DNA of 64,000 bases from VRUE01 sp035712345 (GTDB lineage: Bacteria > Actinomycetota > Thermoleophilia > Solirubrobacterales > 70-9), in the NCBI GenBank assembly GCA_035712345.1, contig DASTAY010000026.1, positions 1 to 64,000 on the forward strand, read 5' to 3'. The notes below the pieces were generated by a model that did not search any database, was not told the origin of the DNA, and saw only the letters and a program-made list of their open reading frames with translations. A program made the position numbers and the translations under genes. Of the stretch, positions 45,370 through 53,800 are shown piece by piece. How positions within the stretch are numbered: the stretch's first letter is position 1; every line of letters begins with the position of its first letter.

Positions 45370-45403
45370 GGACTTTGAGCGTGCCAGGGCGCGTTCAAAG
45401 TCC
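45370..45403. repeat. Palindromic repeat P1b at the end of the GDPD gene
   Basis: GGACTTTGA (45370-45378) pairs with TCAAAGTCC (45395-45403). It contains the GDPD stop codon and lies between convergent genes, so it may double as a terminator. It has the same 34-bp length as P1a. Confidence 0.7.
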
Positions 45404-46144
45404 GACGCGCTCGAAAAGTCGCGGATCGTTGGAGCAGATGCCGTCGACGCCGAGCTCGACGAGGCGCTGCATGCGGGCGGCGTCGTCGACGGTCCAGGCG
45501 ATCAGCTCGACGCCGGCGAGCCCGGCGATCTTGGCGAGCTGACGGCTGACCAGCGGGTGGTAGACCCACATCGCCTCGACCCCGAGCCTCGGCAGTTCGC
45601 GCGCCGCGAGCCCCGGCAGGCGCTGGCGCATCCAAACGAGAGCCCCCAGCATGGGCGCCTTGGCCCAGCGCTTCGACGCCCAATCCTTGGTCACTTTGGG
45701 ATAGGTCCAACCCCGCCGCAGGCCAGGCTCGAGCTCGCGGATCTTGGCCAGGGTCGAGAGCTCCATGGTCGAGATCATCGACCGGGCAAGCAGGCCATGC
45801 TCGCGGACCGCGGCGACGATCTCCCCCTCCCGCCCCGGCAGCTTGATGTCGAGGTCGATCTCGACCCGGTCGAGCGGCGCCCTGGCGAAGGCGTCGAGCG
45901 CCTGCGCCAGGGTGAGCGGCTGCCGAGCTTCGGCATCGTGCCAGTCGTGGGCGACGACGAGCGGCGTGCGCTCCGTTGGCTCGAGGCGCGGATGGCCGTC
46001 GCGGGTCCAGAGCACGTCGAGCTCGATCGTGTCGGCGCCGGCCGCGACCGCGGCGGCGAAGCTCTCCAGCGTGTTGCCCGGGGAGATCAGGTCGGCGCCC
46101 TTGTGGCCGACCAGGCGCAGCCCGCTGCGTGCCTCGACAGCCAG
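45395..46144 (-). CDS. Glycerophosphodiester phosphodiesterase (GDPD), probable non-AUG start
   Basis: About 249 residues. Conserved GDPD sequence (LRLVGHKGADLISPGNTLES, then AGADTIELDVLW) is present upstream of GTG 46015, so starting there would delete the catalytic His region. In this frame I find no ATG, GTG or TTG upstream. A CTG at 46144, four bases after the prs stop, is the likely start, perhaps by translational coupling. Further motifs are LDRVEIDLDIKLPG and LIAWTVDDAARM. The enzyme releases glycerol-3-phosphate from glycerophosphodiesters. HKG instead of HRG is a variant seen in actinobacteria. Confidence 0.72.
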   Translation of the reverse strand: MAVEARSGLRLVGHKGADLISPGNTLESFAAAVAAGADTIELDVLWTRDGHPRLEPTERTPLVVAHDWHDAEARQPLTLAQALDAFARAPLDRVEIDLDIKLPGREGEIVAAVREHGLLARSMISTMELSTLAKIRELEPGLRRGWTYPKVTKDWASKRWAKAPMLGALVWMRQRLPGLAARELPRLGVEAMWVYHPLVSRQLAKIAGLAGVELIAWTVDDAARMQRLVELGVDGICSNDPRLFERVGL

Positions 46145-46148
46145 GGCG

Positions 46149-47186
46149 CTAGAAGAGCTGGTTCTCGCCGGCGAAGATCTCGGACACCGAGTCGTCGGTG
46201 AAGATGCGGCGGATCGAGTCGGCGAAGGTGCCGGCGGTGGAGAGAACCGTGATGTTGTCGGGGGCGCCGGGCCGCAGCGGCAGCGTGTCGGTGACGACGA
46301 TCCGCTCGATCGCCGAGCTCGCCAGCCGTTCGTAGGCGGGGCCGGAGAAGACGCCGTGGGTGGCGCAGGCGATCACCCGTGCGGCGCCCTCGTCGAGCAC
46401 CGTCTGGGCGGCGGCGCAGAGCGTGCCCGCGGTGTCGATCATGTCGTCGACGAGGACCGCGGTCTTGCCCTTCACGTCGCCGACCACGTAGCCGATCTCG
46501 GCCACCTGCTGGGCGGGGCGCTCCTTCTCCATCACCGCCCAGTGGGTGCCGATGCGGCGGGCGAAGTTGCGCGCGGTCTTGACCCGGCCGGCGTCGGGGG
46601 AGACGATCACGAGCTCCTCGCTCAGTTCCTGGTCGGCGAACCACTGGGTCAGCATCGGCATCGCCGTCATGTGGTCGACCGGGACGTGGAAGAAGCCCTG
46701 CACCTGGCCGGCGTGGAGGTCCATGGTGAGGACGCGGTCGACGCCGACGCCCTCCAGGCACTTGGCCATGATCCGGGCCGAGATCGGCTCGCGCGGGGCC
46801 GACTTCTTGTCCTGGCGGGCATAGCCGTACCAGGGCAGCACGGCGATGATCCGGTGAGCGGAGGCCCCCTGGGCCGCATCGATCATCGTCAGCAGCTCCA
46901 CCAGCGCGTCGTTGGGCGTCATCCCGCTCTGCTCGTTGGCGCAGGTCGACTGCACGATGAAGACGTCGGCGCCGCGGATCGACTCCTCATAGCGGCAGTA
47001 GACCTCGCCGTTGGCGAAAGTCTTCAGCGTGACCTGGCCGAGGTCGAGATCGAGCTTGCCGGCGACCTTGGCGGCCAGCTCCATCGAGCTGCGGCCGCCG
47101 AAGACCATCATCCGCTTGGAATAGTCGTGCGGGATGGCGGTGGCGGGCGCGGTTGCCGCCTCGGGGCGCTGCTCGATCGTGCTCAC
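46149..47186 (-). CDS. prs: Ribose-phosphate pyrophosphokinase
   Basis: 345 residues. Motifs are KRMMVFGGRSSMELAAKVAG, TFANGEVYCRYEESIRGADV, LPWYGYARQDKKSAPREPIS, MDLHAGQVQGFFHVPVDH, VSPDAGRVKTAR and the PRPP-binding loop AVLVDDMIDTAGTL, all intact. It makes PRPP from ribose-5-phosphate and ATP for nucleotide, His and Trp synthesis. Its start overlaps the glmU stop by ATGA, the usual glmU-prs operon. Confidence 0.96.
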   Translation of the reverse strand: MSTIEQRPEAATAPATAIPHDYSKRMMVFGGRSSMELAAKVAGKLDLDLGQVTLKTFANGEVYCRYEESIRGADVFIVQSTCANEQSGMTPNDALVELLTMIDAAQGASAHRIIAVLPWYGYARQDKKSAPREPISARIMAKCLEGVGVDRVLTMDLHAGQVQGFFHVPVDHMTAMPMLTQWFADQELSEELVIVSPDAGRVKTARNFARRIGTHWAVMEKERPAQQVAEIGYVVGDVKGKTAVLVDDMIDTAGTLCAAAQTVLDEGAARVIACATHGVFSGPAYERLASSAIERIVVTDTLPLRPGAPDNITVLSTAGTFADSIRRIFTDDSVSEIFAGENQLF

Positions 47187-48574
47187 GAATCCTCCTCACG
47201 GGACCGCGCGGCCTTGGCCTCCGCGTAGCCCCCGATGTTCCTCTGGTCGTTCTCGCTCACAGCCAGCGCCCCCTCGGGGACGTCCTTCTTGATCACCGCT
47301 CCAGCGCCAGTGTAGGCGGCGTCGCCGACTTCTACAGGCGCGATCAGCATCGTGTCAACGCCGATGCGGACGCCGGAGCCGATCGTCGTGCGGTGCTTGC
47401 GAAAGCCGTCGTAGTTGGCGGTGATCGTGCCGGCGCCGAGATTGCTGCCATCGCCGACGTCGGCGTCGCCGACGTAGGCGAGGTGGGGGACCTTCGAGCC
47501 GGCCCCGATCGTCGAGTTCTTGACCTCGACGAACGTCCCGGCCTTGACGCCCTCCTGCAGTTGCGCCCCCGGCCGCAGGTAGGCGAAGGGGCCGACGCTG
47601 CAGCCGTCGAGCACCTCACACTCGACCAAGTAGGAGTGCGGGACGGCGACGTCCTCGCCGAGGCGGGTGTCGATCAACGTGCTCAGCGGCCCGACGACCG
47701 AGCCGCCGCCGATCGTGGTCGCGCCGCGCAGGCTGGTGCCGGGCTCGATCCGCGCGTCTGCGGCGATCTCGACCCCCGCATCGATCCACGTCGCGCCGGG
47801 ATCGACGACGGTCACGCCGGCGAGCATGTGGCGCGCGAGGATGCGACGGCGCGCCTCGGCCTCGACCGCGGCGAGCTCGGCGCGGTTGTTGACGCCCATC
47901 GTCACCGCGAAATCGTCTGCGAGGTGACCGGCGACCGAGAGGCCGGCATCGCGCAGGGCGGCGAAGACGTCGGTCAGGTAGTACTCGCCCTGGGCGTTGT
48001 CGTTGGAGAGGCCGCGCAGCGCGGTGGCCAGCGGCGCGGCCTCGAAGGCGTAGGTGCCGGCGTTGATCTCGCGGATCGCGAGCTCCTCGGCGCTGGCGTC
48101 GCCCACGGCTTTCGCCTCGACCACGCGCTCGATGCCTCCGTCGGCGTCCCGCACCACGCGCCCGTAGCTGCCGGGGTCCTCCAGCTCGATCGTCATCATC
48201 GTCGCCGCGGCGCCGGAGCCGGCGTGCGCGGCGAGGAAGCCGGAGACGACCTCGGCCGAGATGAGGGGGTGATCGCCGGAGAGGACGAGCACGGTCTCGG
48301 CCGCCTCGATCAACGGCAGCGCCGCCCGAACCGCGCCGCCGGTCCCGTCGGGCTCGGGCTGGACGACCGTCTCGACCTCGCCCGGAAAGCCGGCGGAGAT
48401 GTCCCGGCCGGGCGAGACGATCGCGGCGACGCGGCCGGCGCCCGCCTCGCGGGCGGCGAGGATCGGCCAGGCGACCAGCGGGCGCCCGCAGACGGGATGG
48501 AGCATCTTCGGCGTCGAGGAGCGCATACGCGTGCCCTCACCGGCCGCCATGACCAGCACTAGAGGCGAACTCAC
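47183..48574 (-). CDS. glmU: Bifunctional GlmU (GlcNAc-1-P uridyltransferase / GlcN-1-P acetyltransferase)
   Basis: 463 residues from GTG 48574. The N-terminal pyrophosphorylase motif LVMAAGEGTRMRSSTPKML and LVLSGDHPLIS are followed by YYLTDVFAALRDAG and a left-handed beta-helix with hexapeptide repeats. Acetyltransferase residues lie in VPHLAYVGDADVGDGSNLGA and ITANYDGFRKHRT. It supplies UDP-GlcNAc for peptidoglycan. Operon order is glmU, prs, GDPD. Confidence 0.96.
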   Translation of the reverse strand: MSSPLVLVMAAGEGTRMRSSTPKMLHPVCGRPLVAWPILAAREAGAGRVAAIVSPGRDISAGFPGEVETVVQPEPDGTGGAVRAALPLIEAAETVLVLSGDHPLISAEVVSGFLAAHAGSGAAATMMTIELEDPGSYGRVVRDADGGIERVVEAKAVGDASAEELAIREINAGTYAFEAAPLATALRGLSNDNAQGEYYLTDVFAALRDAGLSVAGHLADDFAVTMGVNNRAELAAVEAEARRRILARHMLAGVTVVDPGATWIDAGVEIAADARIEPGTSLRGATTIGGGSVVGPLSTLIDTRLGEDVAVPHSYLVECEVLDGCSVGPFAYLRPGAQLQEGVKAGTFVEVKNSTIGAGSKVPHLAYVGDADVGDGSNLGAGTITANYDGFRKHRTTIGSGVRIGVDTMLIAPVEVGDAAYTGAGAVIKKDVPEGALAVSENDQRNIGGYAEAKAARSREEDS

Positions 48575-48623
48575 CCCCGGGATCGTATTGGCACGGAACG
48601 GATCTGTCAGGCGAGGTGTCCCG

Positions 48624-48759
48624 GCGGGCGGGTCCTGTCGTGGGAGGGGTACCGGGAATGGCGCTGGGTTTTTCGCGCGCCAGCCTGTGGCACTCGTCGA
48701 GGTTCAGGCGAAAAACGGACGCCGCGCCATTCCCGATACCCCTCCCACACCACCCGCCC
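48624..48759. repeat. Palindromic repeat P3b, intergenic upstream of glmU
   Basis: Left arm GCGGGCGGGTCCTGTCG through GGGTTTTTCGC (to 48676). Right arm GCGAAAAACGGACG through CACCCGCCCG (48708-48759) is its imperfect complement. It is close to P3a at 32390-32533, differing mostly at positions that keep pairing. Confidence 0.75.
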
Positions 48760-48780
48760 GAGAGACCCACTCGACAGGCT

Positions 48781-48888
48781 CACCTGATGCGTCTGAGGCC
48801 AAGCAGATCAGGGACGCACCGAGCGCCGTGTGCTCTGGACACAAGCGAGGGAGTACACAGAGACGCGCCGCCCCAGGCGCGTCAGGTG
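48781..48888. repeat. Palindromic repeat P4b, intergenic
   Basis: Outer arms CACCTGATGCGTCTG and CAGGCGCGTCAGGTG pair at 13 of 15 positions. An inner GTGT...ACAC stem surrounds GCTCTGG. With P3b it fills most of the 357-bp gap 48575-48931, which has no credible ORF. Confidence 0.65.
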
Positions 48889-48931
48889 GAAAACCCAGCA
48901 AACGGAAGGGGCACCCCGCGCCCTCCCTACC

Positions 48932-49504
48932 TCAGGACGACTGAGCGAGGTCTTTGCCGACGAGGGCCACGGAGGTGAGGGTCCAGCCGGCGAAGATCAG
49001 GTCTATGCCTACGAGGAGGCCGATCGCCCAGTCGGCGCTGCTGGGGAACTTGGCGAGGACGAGGATGCCGATCAGCAGGCCGGCGACGCCGCTGAGGCCG
49101 ATCAGGCCGGCGCCCTGCTGGCCGCGGCCGGCAAAGGCGACGGCGATCCGGGTCAACCCCATGAAGAGGAAGTAGATGCCGAGAACCAAGGTCAGGGTCA
49201 GGGTGCCGTTGTGCGGCTCGACGATCAGCCAGAGGCCGACGATCACCGTCAGCAGCGCCCAGAGCAGGCGCACGATCACCGAGCCGATCGAGGGCGCGGT
49301 GAAGGCGCCGGCGACGAGGAACGCCCCGGCGATGACAAGAATCCAGCCGATGAAGATCGCAGTGCCGACCGAGGCGACCGCGGGCACGACGATTGCCACG
49401 CAGCCGACCAGGATCGCGATCACGCCGACGGTCATCAGCGCCTTCCAGCTGCGCGCCAGCCCGGCGCGAACTTCGGGGTCCAGCTGAACTCCGCCCATCT
49501 CCAC
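48932..49504 (-). CDS. HdeD/DUF308-family membrane protein
   Basis: 190 residues, six hydrophobic helices in three pairs: KALMTVGVIAILVGCVAIVV, FIGWILVIAGAFLVAGAFTA, ALLTVIVGLWLIVEP, LGIYFLFMGLTRIAVAF, GVAGLLIGILVLAKFP and LVGIDLIFAGWTLTSVAL. Length and repeated GW...aga.hl pattern match DUF308 proteins such as HdeD. Role in acid or envelope stress is known only for enterobacterial members; here unknown. Confidence 0.82.
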   Translation of the reverse strand: MEMGGVQLDPEVRAGLARSWKALMTVGVIAILVGCVAIVVPAVASVGTAIFIGWILVIAGAFLVAGAFTAPSIGSVIVRLLWALLTVIVGLWLIVEPHNGTLTLTLVLGIYFLFMGLTRIAVAFAGRGQQGAGLIGLSGVAGLLIGILVLAKFPSSADWAIGLLVGIDLIFAGWTLTSVALVGKDLAQSS

Positions 49505-49550
49505 GAAACGACCCTAAGCCCCCCTCCGGACGCTAGTCTCGCTACCCCGG

Positions 49551-49623
49551 TCCGGGGTGGTGTAGTTGGCTAGCACGTCTGGTTTTGGTCCAGGAAGCGA
49601 GGGTTCGAGTCCTTCCCCCGGAA
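49551..49623 (+). tRNA. tRNA-Gln (UUG)
   Basis: Acceptor TCCGGGG/CCCCGGA. The anticodon stem TCTGG/CCAGG encloses loop TTTTGGT with anticodon TTG, and the T arm is GAGGG-TTCGAGT-CCTTC. Discriminator A at 49623; CCA not encoded. P2a begins 36 bases downstream. Confidence 0.93.
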
Positions 49624-49658
49624 CTCTCAGGCCCCACCGACCCGAACAACCCATCACT

Positions 49659-49701
49659 GCGTGGTTCCTTTTGGTCGCATACCGCGAAAAAGGAACCACG
49701 C
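49659..49701. repeat. Palindromic repeat P2a
   Basis: GCGTGGTTCCTTTT (49659-49672) and AAAAGGAACCACGC (49688-49701), perfect 14-bp arms; the loop contains CGCATA. Pairing extends outward imperfectly (CATC with GATG). Confidence 0.8.
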
Positions 49702-49716
49702 GATGAGATCAGGGCA

Positions 49717-50649
49717 TCATCCGCGAAGGACCTGGGCGACTCGGCCAACGGTTGCGGAGAGTTCGTCCTCCAGGTGACGCCACGTGACGTGCACGATGCG
49801 ATAGCCAGCGGCGACCAGCAACTGATCCCGCCGGCGGTCGGCGTGGAACGCGGCACTGGTGCCGTGCGTCTCTTCCCCGTCCGCTTCGACGACGACGCAT
49901 CGGTCCTCCCAGAGCATGTCGATCTCCACTGGCTCGCCACCGACCACCATTCGCGTGTTGCATCTGGGGCGCGGCAACCCCACCTCGATCAGCGCGGGCA
50001 GTAATCGCGACTCGAGCAGACTGCGCAGGAGCGGAAGCGAGCCGTCCTCCGTGCGCCAGGGCGCGAGGAGAGCCATTAGCGTCCGAATACCCCGCCTCCT
50101 CTTCGCCCGTGCGAGTGCGAGGTCGACCGCATTCACTTCAAGCAGCCGGAGCACTGCGGCCTGCTCGATCATGCGACGCAGCGGCCGCCGCCCGACCACC
50201 CCGGCACAGTCCACGAGCGTTCGCGCCGGGGTCGTACAGGGAATCCCGCTGAGCTCGGTTATTTCATCCAGGTGGGGATACCTGCAGCGGCGAGCGCGGA
50301 GGCCATCTATCTTGCGCCCGGTCTCACATGGCACGAGGACGTCGACCACCTCCGGCATCGGCTTCCTCAACCTCCAAAGCGCCGCGGCGCTCAGATGGGA
50401 GAGCATCGCACCTGGACCGCAAGCCATGACGGCGGCCAGGAGGCGTCCCTCCTCCCCGATCGCCTCGTGGCCGACGGCATAGACGCCACGGTAGAGCCGG
50501 TGAGCGCTGCCGCGGGCGGCGCGACGGCTGGCCGCTCTCGGGCTGACCCCGGCGTCTCTCAACTGCTCGAGATCGATCACGCCCTTCTGCCGTGTGGCTA
50601 CCGCCGCGACTCGCGCGTCCTTCGTCGCCGGGTTCCTTTTTCGCTGCAT
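49717..50649 (-). CDS. AbiEi-antitoxin-like / DUF559 endonuclease-fold protein
   Basis: 310 residues from ATG 50649. The N-terminal winged-helix (QKGVIDLEQLRDAGVSPRAA) and wing segment (GSAHRLYRGVYAVGHEAIGE) match the type IV AbiEi antitoxin domain. A middle part (LSGIPCTTPARTLVDCAGVV) is shared by that family. The C-terminus (EIDMLWEDRCVVVEADGEET, then HADRRRDQLLVAAGYRIVHV) is the Vsr/DUF559 restriction-endonuclease-like fold with the D...E.DG core. No partner toxin (AbiEii nucleotidyltransferase) is adjacent, so it is not a standard toxin-antitoxin pair. The first 9 codons lie within repeat P2b. DNA nicking or binding at palindromes is a hypothesis only. Confidence 0.72.
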   Translation of the reverse strand: MQRKRNPATKDARVAAVATRQKGVIDLEQLRDAGVSPRAASRRAARGSAHRLYRGVYAVGHEAIGEEGRLLAAVMACGPGAMLSHLSAAALWRLRKPMPEVVDVLVPCETGRKIDGLRARRCRYPHLDEITELSGIPCTTPARTLVDCAGVVGRRPLRRMIEQAAVLRLLEVNAVDLALARAKRRRGIRTLMALLAPWRTEDGSLPLLRSLLESRLLPALIEVGLPRPRCNTRMVVGGEPVEIDMLWEDRCVVVEADGEETHGTSAAFHADRRRDQLLVAAGYRIVHVTWRHLEDELSATVGRVAQVLRG

Positions 50650-50675
50650 GGGTGATCAAGGAACCGGGCAACGAA
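50621..50675. repeat. Palindromic repeat P2b, overlapping the AbiEi-DUF559 start codon
   Basis: TTCGTCGCCGGGTTCCTT (50621-50638) pairs with AAGGAACCGGGCAACGAA (50658-50675) at 16 of 18 positions. The loop GCAT read on the minus strand gives the gene's ATG. Confidence 0.75.
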
Positions 50676-50690
50676 ATTCTCCCCCTCCAA

Positions 50691-50743
50691 CCGTCGCGAG
50701 GTTCCTTTCGGATGCTGCGCGTCCATAAGGAACCTCGCGACGG
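50691..50743. repeat. Palindromic repeat P2c
   Basis: CCGTCGCGAGGTTCCTT (50691-50707) and AAGGAACCTCGCGACGG (50727-50743), perfect 17-bp arms. Pairing continues outward with TCTCCCCCTCC against GGAGGGGGAGA, making a roughly 90-bp hairpin in the 153-bp gap between this gene and metH. Confidence 0.8.
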
Positions 50744-50802
50744 GGCCAGGTGGAGGAGGGGGAGATAGAGATGCAGTGAAGGGGCGGAGGCGAGCGAGGC
50801 GT

Positions 50803-53800
50803 TCAGCCGACCGGCTCGCGCTCGGGCGGGAGCTGGCCGCCGCGCTCGGTACCGGCGATCAGTTCGTCGGGGGCCTTGTCCTCGGGGATGAAGCCCGACT
50901 TCATGCCAAAGTAGACGGCCTGGGGGTGATGGGCGACTATCGCCACCGTCGACTGCTCGGGCATCACGGCGAAGCCGTCGGAGAGAGTCATGCCGATCTG
51001 CTCGAGGTCGAGCAGGCGCCAGACCTTCTCGTGCTCGGACTGGTCCGGACAGGCCGGGTATCCCCATGAGTAGCGACGTCCCTGATCGGCGTCGATGCCG
51101 AGCTCGCCGCGGATGCGTGCGTGCAGCCACTCGGCCGTGCCCTCGGCCGACTGCACGCCGAGGCCATGGACGAAGAGCTGCTCGGCGAACTCGCCTTCGC
51201 CCTCCAACCGCTCGATCAGCTCGGTCACCTCAGGCCCGACCGTGACGCCCTGCAGGGCGACCACGTCGCGCTCGCCGCTGTCCAGCGGCCGGTAGAAGTC
51301 GGCGAGGCAGATCCGGTCGTGCTTGGGCTGACGCGGGAAGACCAGCCGCTCGAGCTCGCGCTCGGGATCCTCGGGGTCGAAGACGATCAGCTCGTTGCCC
51401 TCGCTGTTGCAGGGGAAGTAGCCGAGCCGCGCCCGCGGGTGCAGGTAGTCCTGCTCGCGCCACATCCGCTCCAGGCGCGGCGCGAAGCCCTCCTCCTCGC
51501 CGTCGCCCTCGACCAGCCGGCGCCAGGCCTCGCCCTTGACGCCTTTGCCGCCCCAGTGCAGCTTGAAGAGGACGTGGCGGTCGAGGTAGGGGAAGACCTC
51601 GTCGAGGTCGACGTCGAGGTCGCGCACGCCGCTGAAGGGCGGCTCCGGAATGGGGTTGTCGGTGCGCGCCTTGGAGCGCACGCTCGCGTCGGTGACGGGC
51701 GGCGAGTCGTCGACCTCGACCGGCTTCTCGCGCAGCTGCTTGGCCTCGGCGCGGATCCGCTCGACCAGCGCCGCGCGCGCCGCCTCGTCGACCAGCGCGT
51801 CCATCGTGTCGAGGCCCTGGAAGGCGTCCTTGCAGTAGAAGACGCCGGGCGCGTAGACGTCGTCGGACTCCCTGCCGCCCGGGTAGAGCGTGCGGCGGCC
51901 GAAGTCGCGGTTGATCGCGGCGCCGCCGATCAGCACCGGGAACTCGAGCCCGCGCTGGTGCAGCTCCTGGACGCAGATCGGCATCTGCTTCGAGGTCGAG
52001 ACGAGCAGCGCCGAGAGGCCGATCGCGTCGGCCTCGTTCTCGACCGCGGCCTCGATGATCGTCTCCACCGGGACCTGCTTGCCGAGGTCGACGACGGTGT
52101 AGCCGTTGTTGGTGAGGATCGTGTTGACCAGGGACTTGCCGATGTCGTGCACGTCGCCGAACACGGTCGCGATCACGACCTTGCCCTTGCTGTGGCCCTC
52201 GATCCGGTCGAGGTAGTTCTCCAGCCGCGCGACGGCGCGCTTCATCACTTCGGCCGACTGCAGGACGAAGGGCAGGATCAGTTCGCCGGCGCCGAACTTG
52301 TCGCCGACCTCCTTCATCGCCGGCAGCAGCACCTCGTTCAGCGTCGGGACGGCGCCGATCTTCTCGTTGCAGCGGTCGATCCACTCCTCGACGCCGTCCT
52401 TCTTGCGGCGCAGGATGTGCCAGTGCAGCGCCTCCTCGGGCTCCATGCCCTCGGTCGGGTCCTCGGCCTCCTCGGCCTCGGCTTCGCCCTTTGACTCGAA
52501 GTGGGCGATGAACCGCTCCAGCGCGTCCTCGCGGCGGTTGAAGACGAGGTCGTCGGTCAGCTCGCGCTCTGCGTCGGAGATCTCCGAGTAGGGCGTGATG
52601 TGGTTCGGGTTGACCATCGCCAGGTCTAGCCCGGCCTCGACGCAGTGGTGCAGGAAGACCGAGTTGAGCACCGCGCGGGCGGGCTGGCCGACGCCGAAGG
52701 AGACGTTGGAGACGCCGAGCGAGGTCTTGACGCCGGGGATCTCCGCCTTGACGCGGCGGATCCCCTCGATCGTCTCGACCGCCGAGGGGCGCCACTCCTC
52801 ATCGCCCGTGGTCAGGGTGAAGGTGAGCAGGTCGAAGATCAGCGCCTCGGGGTCGAGGCCGTGCTTCTCGCAGGCGAGGTCGCGGATCCGCTTGGCGATC
52901 TCGACCTTGCGCTCGGCCGTCTTCGCCATCCCGACCTCGTCGATCGTCAGCGCGATCAACGCCGCGCCGTGCGCCCTGGCCAGCGGCACGACTACGTCGG
53001 CCTTGGCCTCGCCAGCCTCGAGGTTGATCGAGTTGACGATCGCCCGGCCGGGGATCTTCTCCAGCGCCGCCGCAATGACCTCCGGTTCGGTCGAGTCGAC
53101 CTGGATCGGCGCCGGCTGGGTCAGCGAGATCCGCTCGACCACGGCCTGCATCTGCTCGTCCTCGTCCTGGCGCTCGGTCAGCGCGACGCAGACGTCGAGC
53201 ACATGGGCGCCGCCCTCGACCTGGTCTTCGGCGACCTGGACGAGCCCGTCGTAGTCGTCGGCGAGCAGCAGCTCCTTGGCTTTTTTCGAGCCCTGCGAGT
53301 TGACCCGCTCACCGACCAGGGTCGGGCGCGGCTCCTGCACGAGCGGCGTCGCGGTCATCATCGAGGAGACCTGGATCGGGCCCGGCGCCGGGCGCTCGCC
53401 CGGCACGCGGCCGTCGACCCGCTCGCGGATCGCCGCGATGTGCTCGGGCGTCGTCCCGCAGCAGCCGCCGACGATGCCGACGCCGTAGCGCTCGACGAAC
53501 TCGCCCAGCGTCGCCGCCAACGGCCCGGGCTGTTCGGGGAAGATCGTCTCGCCGTCGGGGCCCTGCAACGGCAGGCCCGCGTTGGGGATGCAGTGGACCG
53601 GCAGCGGGCTGTGCTCGCCGAGGAAGCGGATCGCCTCGCGCATGTCCTCGGGCCCGGTCGAGCAGTTGAGCCCGATCACGTCGACGTCGAGGGCGGCCAG
53701 CGTCGTCAACACCGCCGCGATGTCGGTGCCGAGCAGCATCTTGCCGCCCTGCGGCAGCAGCGAGACGCTGCACTGGATCGGCAGCGTGCGGCCGGTCTCC

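Larger units (their letters stand above)
49659..50743 (-). mobile_element. Putative palindrome-bracketed module: AbiEi-DUF559 gene with P2 repeats at both ends
   Basis: P2a (49659-49701) ends 15 bases before the gene's stop, P2b (50621-50675) covers its start codon, and P2c (50691-50743) lies just upstream. All share GGTTCCTT/AAGGAACC at the base of the loop with different but complementary outer arms. The tight fit suggests that gene and palindromes form a unit, perhaps a domesticated or non-autonomous mobile module inserted next to tRNA-Gln. No target-site duplication was recognised. Confidence 0.45.

Noticed and set aside
49551..50649. AbiE-type toxin-antitoxin pair
   Set aside because: Only an AbiEi-like/DUF559 protein is present; no nucleotidyltransferase-like AbiEii toxin is adjacent.
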